DNA of 64,000 bases. Origin: an uncultured Lachnospiraceae bacterium (GTDB lineage Bacteria; Bacillota; Clostridia; Lachnospirales; Lachnospiraceae). The stretch is taken from the NCBI GenBank assembly GCA_900551895.1, contig URXX01000009.1, forward strand, positions 11,588 through 75,587. Reading direction: 5' to 3'. A program made the translations under genes and the position numbers. Every line of letters begins with the position of its first letter. Position 1 is the stretch's first letter. Below are positions 1 through 8,333 of this stretch, one piece after another. A model generated the notes under the pieces. It saw only the letters and a list, made by a program, of their open reading frames with translations. It ran no database searches and had not been told where the DNA came from.

Positions 1-1090
1 CATAAGAGGCATCTTTATCATAGCCTCCGCCAATTAGGTAAGTAGGTCTTTTCATCGCCGAAATCGCCTTAATTGCAGCGTCCGGATTTGTCCCCTTTGA
101 ATCGTTATAGTACAAAACGCCGTTCTTCTCACAAACGTATTCGATACGATGTTCAACACCGCCAAAATCTTTCACACTTCGCCGGATAATCTCCACAGGC
201 ACACGATAAGCAAGAGCCATTCCGACTGCTGCCATAACATTCTCGTAATTGTGCATACCAAGTAATTTCAACTCATCTACATGACAGATATCTATACATT
301 TTTCACCGTCCGTATAAATAATAACGCCATTTTCTAAATAAATGCCTCTATCCAGTTTACGCTGGCTGCTGAAATATAGAACAGTTGCTTCTGTCTTTTC
401 ACCAAAACTTCTCGTTTCTTCATCTTCGTAATTCAGCACACAGATATCTTTACTATCTTGATTTTTTGCGATTGTTTCTTTCGCCTCTATGTATGCCTGC
501 ATTGTATGATGTCTGTCTAAATGATCCGGTGTAATATTTAAAATCGCACTGACTTTCGGGCGAAACTGCTCAACAGTCTCCAACTGAAAACTGCTGATTT
601 CCGCTACGATAATTGTATCGTCTGTTGTTTTATCTGCTATGGAAGTATATGGCGTTCCGATATTTCCCACAACATATACATTGTCTTTCCATGCTTTCAT
701 AATCTCGCCGAGAAGAGCAGTCGTTGTCGTTTTTCCATTTGTTCCGGTAATGGCAAGAACATCTCCTTTGCCAACTCGGTAAGCGAGTTCAATCTCCCCC
801 CAAATACGCACGCCCTTTTCTCTGATTTTATTCACAATCGGCAAATCCGTAGGAACACCCGGACTCATCACCATAATATCGAGGGAATCGATAACTTCAT
901 CCCTTAATTCTCCCAAAACAATCTCCGTTTTACTGTCCGCACCGATTTTATTATGCAGTTCTTCCTTGTCGAGCGTTTCCTTTCCGTCATATAAAATAAC
1001 GTCCGCTCCCTGCTGTTCCAATAGCCTCGTCGCTCCTATACCGCTTATGCCCGAGCCGAAAACAAGTACCTTTTTCTTTCTCAAATCCAT
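1..1090 (-). CDS. murD: MurD, UDP-N-acetylmuramoylalanine--D-glutamate ligase (3' end outside window)
   Basis: Cytoplasmic Mur ligase that adds D-glutamate to UDP-MurNAc-L-Ala with ATP in peptidoglycan precursor synthesis. The translation starts MDLRKKKVLVFGSGISG, a dinucleotide-fold motif, and has the Mur ligase ATP-binding loop GTNGKTTTTALL near residue 115. Later signatures include NITPDHLDRH and YNDSKGTNPDAA. About 363 residues are present; the C-terminus lies beyond base 1, so this is truncation by the window and not a broken gene. The ATG at 1090 follows mraY by 12 bases on the same strand, so the two are probably cotranscribed. Confidence 0.95.
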   Translation of the reverse strand, partial: MDLRKKKVLVFGSGISGIGATRLLEQQGADVILYDGKETLDKEELHNKIGADSKTEIVLGELRDEVIDSLDIMVMSPGVPTDLPIVNKIREKGVRIWGEIELAYRVGKGDVLAITGTNGKTTTTALLGEIMKAWKDNVYVVGNIGTPYTSIADKTTDDTIIVAEISSFQLETVEQFRPKVSAILNITPDHLDRHHTMQAYIEAKETIAKNQDSKDICVLNYEDEETRSFGEKTEATVLYFSSQRKLDRGIYLENGVIIYTDGEKCIDICHVDELKLLGMHNYENVMAAVGMALAYRVPVEIIRRSVKDFGGVEHRIEYVCEKNGVLYYNDSKGTNPDAAIKAISAMKRPTYLIGGGYDKDASY

Positions 1091-1102
1091 GTCTTTCGCC
1101 TC

Positions 1103-2059
1103 CTACAGTGCAAGAAGCGCAATCAAACAAAGAATTGCCGTAATAATAGAAAATACTGCAACTACTCTTGTTTCAGACCACCCGCACAATTCAAAATGAT
1201 GATGAATAGGAGCCATTTTGAAAATACGTTTTCCGCCTGTTTTCTTAAAATATGTTACCTGTATCATAACTGAAAGAACTTCAACTAAATAAATCAATCC
1301 GACAATCACAATAAAAATTGGCATCTGTAACATATATGCCGTAGAGGCAACAAATCCCCCCAAAGCAAGAGAACCCGTATCTCCCATAAATACGCTCGCC
1401 GGATATACATTGAACAATAAAAATCCAAGTAATGCACCCACTACCGCACAGGTAATCGGCTCAATTCCACTCTTTGTTCCGATTGCAACAACAGTAAAAA
1501 ATGTCGCGACAAGAACCGTTACGCTTGACGCCAATCCGTCCAGACCGTCTGTAAAGTTTACACCGTTTACCGTTCCAATCACAACAATAAACAAAAGCGG
1601 AATAGCAAGCCAGCCGATGTCCCAAGTCTTACCGTTTGTGAACGGAATAACCATATCTAACGATACGTCTGTGAAATTTACCATATAGTAGGCAAATACG
1701 GCAGTTACCAAAATCTGCAACGCCATTTTCTGTTTTGGAAACAATCCGTCTGAACGTTTCATCACTACTTTCAAATAATCATCAAGAAATCCAATCAAAC
1801 CAAATCCAAGTGTCACAAATAAAATCGGAATAATCTTTGGATAATCTTTTAAGTAAAAAACAGATGTAACCGCCACACTGACAAGAATAATTACTCCTCC
1901 CATTGTAGGTGTACCTGCTTTTTTTAAATGTGACTGCACACCGTCCACACGCTCCGTCTGTCCCATTTTCAATTTTCTCAAAAATGGTATGACAACCGGT
2001 CCTAATAACACACTCAATCCGAATGCCACAAGCACCGGTATTACAATATTATACTCCAT
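1103..2059 (-). CDS. mraY: MraY, phospho-N-acetylmuramoyl-pentapeptide transferase
   Basis: Integral membrane enzyme that transfers phospho-MurNAc-pentapeptide to undecaprenyl phosphate, giving lipid I. The 318-residue length is normal. Visible family motifs are the DD pair in GFLDDYLK (about residue 90), NFTDGLDGLA (about 170), GDTGSLALGG (about 224) and the HHHFELCGW loop (about 285), with around ten hydrophobic segments. The ATG at 2059 has AGAGGTG as ribosome binding site. It lies between spoVD-like and murD in the usual division-cluster order. Confidence 0.96.
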   Translation of the reverse strand: MEYNIVIPVLVAFGLSVLLGPVVIPFLRKLKMGQTERVDGVQSHLKKAGTPTMGGVIILVSVAVTSVFYLKDYPKIIPILFVTLGFGLIGFLDDYLKVVMKRSDGLFPKQKMALQILVTAVFAYYMVNFTDVSLDMVIPFTNGKTWDIGWLAIPLLFIVVIGTVNGVNFTDGLDGLASSVTVLVATFFTVVAIGTKSGIEPITCAVVGALLGFLLFNVYPASVFMGDTGSLALGGFVASTAYMLQMPIFIVIVGLIYLVEVLSVMIQVTYFKKTGGKRIFKMAPIHHHFELCGWSETRVVAVFSIITAILCLIALLAL

Positions 2060-2070
2060 ATCGCACCTCT

Positions 2071-3834
2071 TTATCTCTTTTGTTTTTTCATTTCATTAGT
2101 ATACTCTACTTTATCCTTTTTTTCAATTCCCATATAAGGCAGAATATTTGAAAATATATCCCGCACGACAGGCGCTGCGATTGTTCCTCCATAATAAATC
2201 CCTTTCGGATTGTGAATTACTACAAGCGCAAGCACTTTCGGATTATCCGCAGGCGCAAAACCGATAAAAGAAGAAATATATTTATTCGCACTTCGCGGAA
2301 GCGTCTGTGAAGTCGCTGTTTTTCCGCCTATTTTATATCCGGCTATATAAGCATTTTTCCCCGAACCTTTTGACACTACGCTCTCCAGTATAGTCCGCAT
2401 TTTCTCTGAGGTTTCCGCCGATATACAACTTTTCTGTGTCTTGTACTGAAATCTTTCCACCTCTTTTCCCTTTTTATCCGTTACACTGACTGCAAAATGC
2501 GGAGTAACCCTTTTGCCTCCGTTAATAATGGAACTGACCGTAGTGGCAAGTTGAATGGGCGTAATCTGAAAAGACTGCCCAAAAGACATGGTGGCAAGTT
2601 CTACCGGACCGATATTTGATTTTTTGTGCATAATTGTTCCTGCCTCACCAGGAAGGTCTACACCCGTTTTACCCATAAGACCGATTTTTTGAAATCCGTC
2701 ATAGAATCTGTCCACTCCAAGACGCAATCCAATATCAATAAAAACAGGATTGCATGAATTCTGCACACCTTCTACAAATGTTTCTCCCCCATGTCCTCCC
2801 GCTTTATGGCAGCGTATTCTTCTATTTTCTACCACTCTGTATCCAGGACAACTAAATCTGTCCGACTCCTTTACAACTCCCTCCTCCAAGCAGAGAGCAG
2901 ACGTAATAATTTTAAATGTAGAACCTGGTTCATAAGTATCGTTAATACAACCGTTTCTCCACATTTGATTGAGTAATTCCTGTTTCTTTTCATCTGAAAC
3001 CTCTGTATTTTCTGCCTCCGGTAAAGTAAATGGTTCATTCAAATTAAATTCCGGTGCATTTACCATAGACAGTATTTCCCCATTTTGCACGTTCATAACC
3101 AAAACAGACACTTTATCCGCCTGTTTTTCTTTCATCACTTTTTCCGCCGCCTGCTGTGCATACTTCTGTATATTGTAATCCATACTGATATGAAGTGTAT
3201 TTCCCGAAACCGCCTCTATTCTGTCTTCCGCAATTCCCTCCAACTCCACTCCTCTCGCATCAGTAGTCGTCAAAATCCTTCCATTCTTTCCTTTTAAATA
3301 TTCCTCATATTTCACCTCCAGACCGATAATCCCCTGATTATCTCCCCCTGTAAATCCAAGCACTTTCGACGCCACCTCTCCGTAAGGATAATACCGCTTA
3401 AAGTCCTCGTCTACTTTTACCCCCGAAAGTTCATATTCTCTGATTTTATCCCCTGTCTTTTTATCCACATTCGTTTTTATCCTCTCCATTGAAGAAACTT
3501 TTTCCACCTTTTTCCTGACCAGACTTTCCTCCATTTCAAGTTCATCACTTAAAATGCGGATAACTTTTTCCCTATCTTTTATTTGACTGTGAATAACGGA
3601 AATAGTACAAACGGTTTTATTTGTCGCAAGTACCCTTCCTTTCGCATCTATAATTTCTCCTCTCGGTGCTTTTATCTCCCTCTCCCTTTCGTGAAGTGCT
3701 TCCGCTTTTTTCTGATAATGTGGTGCATCCGCTATCATCAGATAAACCAGCCTGCCGATCAACAGTACGATTACGGAAACAGCACATAAAAATACGACAA
3801 AAATTTTCTTTTTATTATATGTCTTATTTCGCAC
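2071..3834 (-). CDS. spoVD: SpoVD-like penicillin-binding protein (class B transpeptidase)
   Basis: Membrane-anchored class B PBP of 587 residues that cross-links peptidoglycan. It has one N-terminal membrane segment (about residues 10-33), a PBP dimerisation region from about residue 55 (APRGEIIDAKGRVLA), and a transpeptidase domain with the catalytic SxxK as STFK near 305 and SCN near 360. The third motif, normally KTGT, reads KTAT near 505. No PASTA domain is seen. Position after a first PBP and before mraY is where spore-formers carry spoVD, so a role in the spore cortex is likely. The symbol rests on context; a second vegetative division PBP is the alternative. Confidence 0.8.
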   Translation of the reverse strand: MRNKTYNKKKIFVVFLCAVSVIVLLIGRLVYLMIADAPHYQKKAEALHEREREIKAPRGEIIDAKGRVLATNKTVCTISVIHSQIKDREKVIRILSDELEMEESLVRKKVEKVSSMERIKTNVDKKTGDKIREYELSGVKVDEDFKRYYPYGEVASKVLGFTGGDNQGIIGLEVKYEEYLKGKNGRILTTTDARGVELEGIAEDRIEAVSGNTLHISMDYNIQKYAQQAAEKVMKEKQADKVSVLVMNVQNGEILSMVNAPEFNLNEPFTLPEAENTEVSDEKKQELLNQMWRNGCINDTYEPGSTFKIITSALCLEEGVVKESDRFSCPGYRVVENRRIRCHKAGGHGGETFVEGVQNSCNPVFIDIGLRLGVDRFYDGFQKIGLMGKTGVDLPGEAGTIMHKKSNIGPVELATMSFGQSFQITPIQLATTVSSIINGGKRVTPHFAVSVTDKKGKEVERFQYKTQKSCISAETSEKMRTILESVVSKGSGKNAYIAGYKIGGKTATSQTLPRSANKYISSFIGFAPADNPKVLALVVIHNPKGIYYGGTIAAPVVRDIFSNILPYMGIEKKDKVEYTNEMKKQKR

Positions 3835-3837
3835 AAA

Positions 3838-3886
3838 AACCTCACAAAGATTTATTACTATAGGGTATTAAATCTATTGTGAGGTT
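3838..3886 (-). terminator. Intrinsic terminator between the two PBP genes
   Basis: Long inverted repeat whose arms (3838-3855 and 3869-3886) pair as AACCTCACAAAGATTTA with TAAATCTATTGTGAGGTT apart from one mismatch. On the minus strand the hairpin is followed by TTTTTG, so it can terminate or attenuate transcripts leaving the upstream PBP gene before spoVD. Confidence 0.6.
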
Positions 3887-3892
3887 ATTCTT

Positions 3893-5764
3893 CTAATTTG
3901 TTTCTGTCTTTGTAATATTCATATACGGAAATGCTTCCGCCATGATTTTCTGTGCCAATTTTATGGCATAACTGCTGTTTGCCTGATTTTCTACATTCGG
4001 CTCATCAATTACAACGTAAAGCATAATTTCCGGATTTTCCTGCGGAGCATATCCGATAAAAGAAATCAGGTTTTTTCCGTGATTACGGGGATATTTTTCA
4101 GCCGTTCCCGTTTTACCGCCGATTGCATATCCCGGAACCTGCGCCGATTTCGCCGTTCCTTCTTTCACGGTTGATTCCATATATGTACGAATTAATTTAC
4201 TTGTTTCCTCTGAAACTGTCTTTTTCGTCAGAACCGGCGTTTTATTTTCAATTACATTTCCGTCCGCATCACGAATTTGTTTTACTACATGAGGTTCATA
4301 ATAATTTCCTCCGTTAATAAGCGAATTGAAACCTGCCGCCAGTTGAAGCATTGTCACGTTAAAATTCTGTCCAAACGCATTTGTAGCCAAATCCGCATCG
4401 CCCATTTTCTTCGGATCAAAAAGGAGTTTTTCTGTTGATGCCTCCCCCGGTAAATCTATTCCCGTGTATTCTCCGAAGCCAAAAATATGCTGATACTTTG
4501 AAAATTCGTCCGAACCGATTGCATCACCTATGTGCATCAACGCCACGTTACAAGAGTTCGCAATCGCCTGCTTTAAATTCTGTGTTCCATGTCCGTCTTT
4601 CTTATTACATTTGATTCTCCATTTTCCAACGTCCAAATATCCGGGACACACATATGTTTCACTTCCTTTTAAAGTACCGTTTTCCAAACCCGCTGCTACT
4701 GTAAAAGGTTTCATTGTAGACCCCGGCTCATAGGTATCACTGACACAAAAATTTCTCCATAGTTTATTTAACTCTTTAATCTTATCCTCCTCACTCATCT
4801 CTTTTATCTGTTCCTCAGAAAATAAACCGCTCAAGTCTCTCGGATTGTTTAAATCGAAATTCGGATAAGATGCCATCGCCAAAATTTCTCCCGTTCCGGG
4901 ACGCATCGCAATCACAGCCGTGTTTTTGCTGCCAAGACCGGTTTTATTCGGACCGTTCTTATGTTCTTCGTTAAACTCCCGTATATGCTTCTCAATTATG
5001 CTCTGCAAATTCAGGTCAATGGACGTAACAAGACTCTTTCCGTCTGTTGCTTCTTTTACAATCTTCTCCACAGAAGCACTTTCCCCGACATAACCGTATT
5101 CTCTTCCGTCCGTTCCATTTAAAATATCATTATACGAAGCCTCAAGCCCTCCGTTTCCCACATTACCGGCCGCAGTAAAGCCTATCAAATCGCTGGCAAG
5201 CGTATTGTACGGATACGTTCTCACATAATCCTCTTCCAGCCATACCCCTTTCAGATTTCCATAATTTTCTTCATCTTTTTTCAGTTTTTCAAAAGCCTGA
5301 TACTGTTTATAAGACGCTCCCTTTTTCAGCACATTGTAACGACTTTCCGGTTTCTCCTCCAAAATCTTATAAACCGTTTCCTTGTCAATCTCAAAACAAG
5401 TTTCCAAAGCCTCCAATGTCTGTTTTTTTGCTTTCGTTACTACCTTTTCTTTTCCCGAAAGCAACTCCTTCGCATCTAAAATCACATTATAAACACGCTC
5501 ACTTGTTGCCAGTTTTGTCCCATTTGCATCTAATATATCGCCTCTTTTAAACGGAATAACCTTACTGTTATTCTGCTGTTGGTCTAAGACTGCCTTTTCA
5601 TACCTCTCGCTGTCCTGTACTACAATTTTTGTCGCTTTCCAAACAAGTACAACAAAAGCCAGTATCGTTAATCCAAATACCAATACCAGCTTTCTCTGCA
5701 TTCTCGTAGGAAATTTTTTATGGATAAACTTCGGTCCAATCCCTTTTTTCCTATCTTTTGCCAT
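3893..5764 (-). CDS. Division penicillin-binding protein (FtsI/PBP2B-like transpeptidase)
   Basis: Class B transpeptidase of 623 residues acting at the septum. It has an N-terminal basic stretch and one membrane segment (about residues 27-48), the dimerisation motif region (KRGDILDANGTKLA) and all three active-site motifs: STMK near 350, SCN near 404 and KTGT near 551. It follows the ftsL-like gene with a 36-base gap, the usual ftsL-ftsI order. No C-terminal PASTA repeats are visible, so it is shorter than PBP2B/PBP2x proteins that carry them. The vegetative role is inferred from position and intact motifs. Confidence 0.88.
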   Translation of the reverse strand: MAKDRKKGIGPKFIHKKFPTRMQRKLVLVFGLTILAFVVLVWKATKIVVQDSERYEKAVLDQQQNNSKVIPFKRGDILDANGTKLATSERVYNVILDAKELLSGKEKVVTKAKKQTLEALETCFEIDKETVYKILEEKPESRYNVLKKGASYKQYQAFEKLKKDEENYGNLKGVWLEEDYVRTYPYNTLASDLIGFTAAGNVGNGGLEASYNDILNGTDGREYGYVGESASVEKIVKEATDGKSLVTSIDLNLQSIIEKHIREFNEEHKNGPNKTGLGSKNTAVIAMRPGTGEILAMASYPNFDLNNPRDLSGLFSEEQIKEMSEEDKIKELNKLWRNFCVSDTYEPGSTMKPFTVAAGLENGTLKGSETYVCPGYLDVGKWRIKCNKKDGHGTQNLKQAIANSCNVALMHIGDAIGSDEFSKYQHIFGFGEYTGIDLPGEASTEKLLFDPKKMGDADLATNAFGQNFNVTMLQLAAGFNSLINGGNYYEPHVVKQIRDADGNVIENKTPVLTKKTVSEETSKLIRTYMESTVKEGTAKSAQVPGYAIGGKTGTAEKYPRNHGKNLISFIGYAPQENPEIMLYVVIDEPNVENQANSSYAIKLAQKIMAEAFPYMNITKTETN

Positions 5765-5800
5765 TTATTCACCTTCCATTTGCCTTGTGTCTGTTCCATG

Positions 5801-6289
5801 CTATTTCTTAGGAATATCTTTATATTGTTTCATATCACTGTCTGTAGGATTGTCATATGTAATAACCTGACCTTCCTCTGCATGAATCATTCCCAATTCC
5901 TCTGTTGCTTTCTTGCGGACTTCTTCCAAATTCACAGAATCCACCGCATTATTAAACCGTGTTGTATTTACCTCTCTCTTCTCCGAAAGTTCTCTCTGCA
6001 AAGAAGTAATATTTCGTGAACGGTTCGTCAGTTCTGAGCGCAACTGTAAATATTGTAAACATAATACAAACGCAATTATAACTGCAATCGACAAAAACAC
6101 TACATATCCTTTGTTCATATGCAGTGCATTTTTCCTGTTCTTTCGTACCTGTCTGCTAACCTTCTTCGGCTCTGCACGATGAGTTTCATCATGCTTTTGC
6201 GGAACAGTATTCGGTTTGCGGACAGTATTTCCATAATCATAATAATTGTAAATCTGTCTGCGATAAGCAGGTCTTCTGTTTGTCTCCAT
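5801..6289 (-). CDS. ftsL: FtsL-like septum protein
   Basis: Bitopic protein of 162 residues. About 100 cytoplasmic residues rich in Lys/Arg precede one membrane segment (GYVVFLSIAVIIAFVLCLQ, about residues 60-80) and an extracellular coiled coil (SLQRELSEKREVNTT). The DivIC/FtsL family is defined by this topology more than by sequence. Location between rsmH and the PBP gene is the conserved ftsL position. Its role would be to link the division PBP and FtsW to the divisome. A DivIC-like label would fit the sequence equally well; position favours FtsL. Confidence 0.75.
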   Translation of the reverse strand: METNRRPAYRRQIYNYYDYGNTVRKPNTVPQKHDETHRAEPKKVSRQVRKNRKNALHMNKGYVVFLSIAVIIAFVLCLQYLQLRSELTNRSRNITSLQRELSEKREVNTTRFNNAVDSVNLEEVRKKATEELGMIHAEEGQVITYDNPTDSDMKQYKDIPKK

Positions 6290-6336
6290 CTGCTTACGCT
6301 CCCTTCTATCTTAACTATTTATCTCCCAGCATCTGT

Positions 6337-7272
6337 CTAGCGTCGTTCAAAAATACGCAATTTCGCACTCTTTGAACGACTATTGTATTCTAATTCCTCC
6401 GCACTCGGCAGAATCGGTTTTCTTGTAATCACTTTCCCCTTTGACTCATTTCCACAAACACATACTGGGAAATGACTTGGACAGGTGCATGGATTTTCGT
6501 TTCTTCTGAAAATACTTTTTACAATTCTGTCCTCCAATGAATGAAATGTAATGATACATATTCTCCCATTCTCATTTAACATATCAATCATTTCATCTAA
6601 ACTATCTCTAAGTACGTCCAACTCCCTGTTCAATTCAATGCGAATCGCCTGAAATGTTCTCTTCGCCGGGTGTCCCCCGTTCTTCTGAATTTTCATCGGA
6701 ATGGCACGTTTAATAATCTCTATTAACTGTCCGGTAGTTTCAATGGAACCTTTCTCGCGTTCCAAAACAATATGCTTTGCAATGTTCTTCGCAAATTTGT
6801 CTTCCCCATAATCTCGAATAATGCGATAAAGTTCCATTTCACTATACGTATTGACGATGTCCTTTGCCGTCATCTCCTGACGTCTGTCCATTCTCATATC
6901 CAAAGGTACATCTACACGATAAGAAAATCCTCTTTCTGCTGTATCCAACTGATAAGATGATACACCCAAATCAAGTACAATCCCATCCACTTTGTCAATG
7001 CCAAGTTTATGAAGCTGCGACTTCATATCACAATAGTTGCTTCTGACTATTGTAACTTTCTCCCCGAAGTCACGTAACCGGATTCCCGCAGCCTCAATCG
7101 CTGCCTCGTCCTGATCTATTCCTATAAAACTCCCCTTGTCACTTAACTGCTTACACACTTCAAAAGCGTGTCCGCCTCCACCAAGCGTTCCATCTACGTA
7201 AATGCCGTCTGGCTTGATGTTCAGACCATTTACAGTCTCTTCTAATAATACGGATTTGTGTTCAAATGTCAT
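6337..7272 (-). CDS. rsmH: RsmH (MraW), 16S rRNA m4C1402 methyltransferase
   Basis: S-adenosylmethionine-dependent enzyme that N4-methylates C1402 of 16S rRNA. The SAM-binding loop DGTLGGGGHA is near residue 30, with DLGVSSYQLD and the GGHPAKRTFQAIRIELN signature further on. The ATG at 7272 is chosen because GGAGGT lies five bases before it; an in-frame GTG at 7284 would sit inside that ribosome binding site. The length of about 311 residues is normal. It follows mraZ with an 18-base gap, as in most dcw clusters. Confidence 0.95.
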   Translation of the reverse strand: MTFEHKSVLLEETVNGLNIKPDGIYVDGTLGGGGHAFEVCKQLSDKGSFIGIDQDEAAIEAAGIRLRDFGEKVTIVRSNYCDMKSQLHKLGIDKVDGIVLDLGVSSYQLDTAERGFSYRVDVPLDMRMDRRQEMTAKDIVNTYSEMELYRIIRDYGEDKFAKNIAKHIVLEREKGSIETTGQLIEIIKRAIPMKIQKNGGHPAKRTFQAIRIELNRELDVLRDSLDEMIDMLNENGRICIITFHSLEDRIVKSIFRRNENPCTCPSHFPVCVCGNESKGKVITRKPILPSAEELEYNSRSKSAKLRIFERR

Positions 7273-7290
7273 GTCTACCTCCACATCAGA

Positions 7291-7728
7291 TTAAATGCTA
7301 AGTCCCAATTCTTCCATGCGGCCCGCAATATCATCCATGTTGTCTTCAATTACTGTATTATTTTCCTCCCATTTTGCCTTGTCCCAAATTTCTACACGGT
7401 CCAGCACTCCCACAAGAACCACTTCTTTTTCCAAATTAGCAAAATTACGGAGTGCAGAAGAGATTAATACTCTGCCTTGTTTATCAAGACCGCCGTCTAC
7501 CGCACTTCCTAAAAAGAAACGGGTAAATATTCTGGCGTCTTTATTTGTCAGCGGTAAGGTTCTTAGTTTCTCCTCAAAAATCTTCCATTCACTGTCAGGA
7601 TACAGAAATAAGCAGCCATCCAATCCCTTTGTTATCACAAAGTTTTCTCCAAGATTTTCTCGAAATTTGGAGGGAATAATCAACCTGCCTTTTGCGTCTA
7701 TACTATGATTAAATTCTCCTGTCAGCAT
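7291..7728 (-). CDS. mraZ: MraZ, dcw cluster regulator
   Basis: DNA-binding regulator built from two SpoVT-AbrB-like halves, each with the DxxxR signature (DAKGRLIIP near residue 12, DKQGRVLI near residue 82). MraZ proteins form ring-shaped oligomers and bind short repeats upstream of their own gene. The ATG at 7728 has AAGGTG six bases upstream; a GTG nine bases earlier is less likely. It is first in the operon, and the expected repeat boxes are present just upstream (7758-7824), so autoregulation is likely. Confidence 0.95.
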   Translation of the reverse strand: MLTGEFNHSIDAKGRLIIPSKFRENLGENFVITKGLDGCLFLYPDSEWKIFEEKLRTLPLTNKDARIFTRFFLGSAVDGGLDKQGRVLISSALRNFANLEKEVVLVGVLDRVEIWDKAKWEENNTVIEDNMDDIAGRMEELGLSI

Positions 7729-7757
7729 ATGGAACACCTTCTTTCAATGGGTCTGCC

Positions 7758-7824
7758 ACTTATGTCCCATTTAGTACCACTATTCACCACTTTCTACCAC
7801 TTAAATTTATTGTAAACCACTTTT
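7758..7824 (-). promoter_or_regulatory. MraZ-binding repeat boxes upstream of mraZ
   Basis: On the minus strand, AGTGG/ATGGG-type boxes recur: their CCA counterparts on the plus strand start at 7758, 7769, 7779, 7789, 7799 and 7819, so most are 10 bases apart (one turn of DNA). Repeats of TGGG/GTGG spaced by 10 bases upstream of mraZ are the known MraZ operator type. The match is by eye. Confidence 0.75.
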
Positions 7825-7858
7825 TCCCTCATTTCAAGAGTTTTTTAGCATTTTCGGG

Positions 7859-7888
7859 CAAAAAAATATCTCCACTTTCGTGGAGATA
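7859..7888 (-). terminator. Intrinsic terminator after the small membrane protein gene
   Basis: A 9-bp perfect stem (TATCTCCAC with GTGGAGATA, 7867-7888) closes a GAAA tetraloop on the minus strand and is followed by seven T. It separates the gene at 7910-8146 from mraZ, so mraZ has its own promoter. Confidence 0.85.
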
Positions 7889-7909
7889 CATCTTTTTTTC
7901 CATATTTTG

Positions 7910-8146
7910 TTATTCTGCCAAACCTGTAAGATATTCAGCAATAGAAGTATAGTCGACTTCTGCCTTCTCTACTGGCTGACTATCTACATATGCAGTATAT
8001 CCCGAATATCCGATCCATGATAAAACACCTACAATAACTACAGCAGTTAATACATTTCTAAGTACTTTCATTCTCTTCTGCTTTTTCATTATTGCTTTAC
8101 GGTTTGCCTTTTCCTCTTTATAACGATTCACTTTCTCTTGACTCAT
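7910..8146 (-). CDS. Small single-pass membrane protein, function unknown
   Basis: Predicted protein of 78 residues starting MSQEKVNRYKEEK. The N-terminal third is strongly basic (KKQKRMKVLR), followed by one membrane segment (VLTAVVIVGVLSWIGYSGY, about residues 31-50) and an acidic tail. The ATG at 8146 has AAAGGAG eight bases upstream. An upstream in-frame ATG at 8170 lacks such a site. It is monocistronic, ending in a clear terminator. I do not recognise the family. The left junction of element 1 lies 167 bases upstream of its start, so its promoter region is probably preserved. Confidence 0.7.
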   Translation of the reverse strand: MSQEKVNRYKEEKANRKAIMKKQKRMKVLRNVLTAVVIVGVLSWIGYSGYTAYVDSQPVEKAEVDYTSIAEYLTGLAE

Positions 8147-8312
8147 CTTCAAAACTCCTTTGCAATTCAACTATAAATAGTTTATCACAAAACGGGAAAT
8201 TATACAACCACTATGCAAGGTGACTTTTTGCTTGTTTTTATAGCCTTTTTCCTATGTATTTAAGCCATTTACTTCCTTATTTTTATATCACTTTTACAGA
8301 TTACATTTATTT

Positions 8313-8331
8313 TAGTATCATTCTAGTATCA
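8313..8331. repeat. Left attachment repeat of element 1
   Basis: The 19 bases TAGTATCATTCTAGTATCA occur identically at 18617-18635. The repeat itself contains TAGTATCA twice, 11 bases apart, which could be integrase core-binding sites. The right copy lies four bases after the tyrosine integrase stop codon and the left copy two bases from the sigma-factor stop codon, so these are read as the att duplications. Confidence 0.85.
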
Positions 8332-8333
8332 TT

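Noticed and set aside
1..1090. murD as a truncated pseudogene.
   Set aside because: The frame is intact up to base 1; the missing end lies outside the window.
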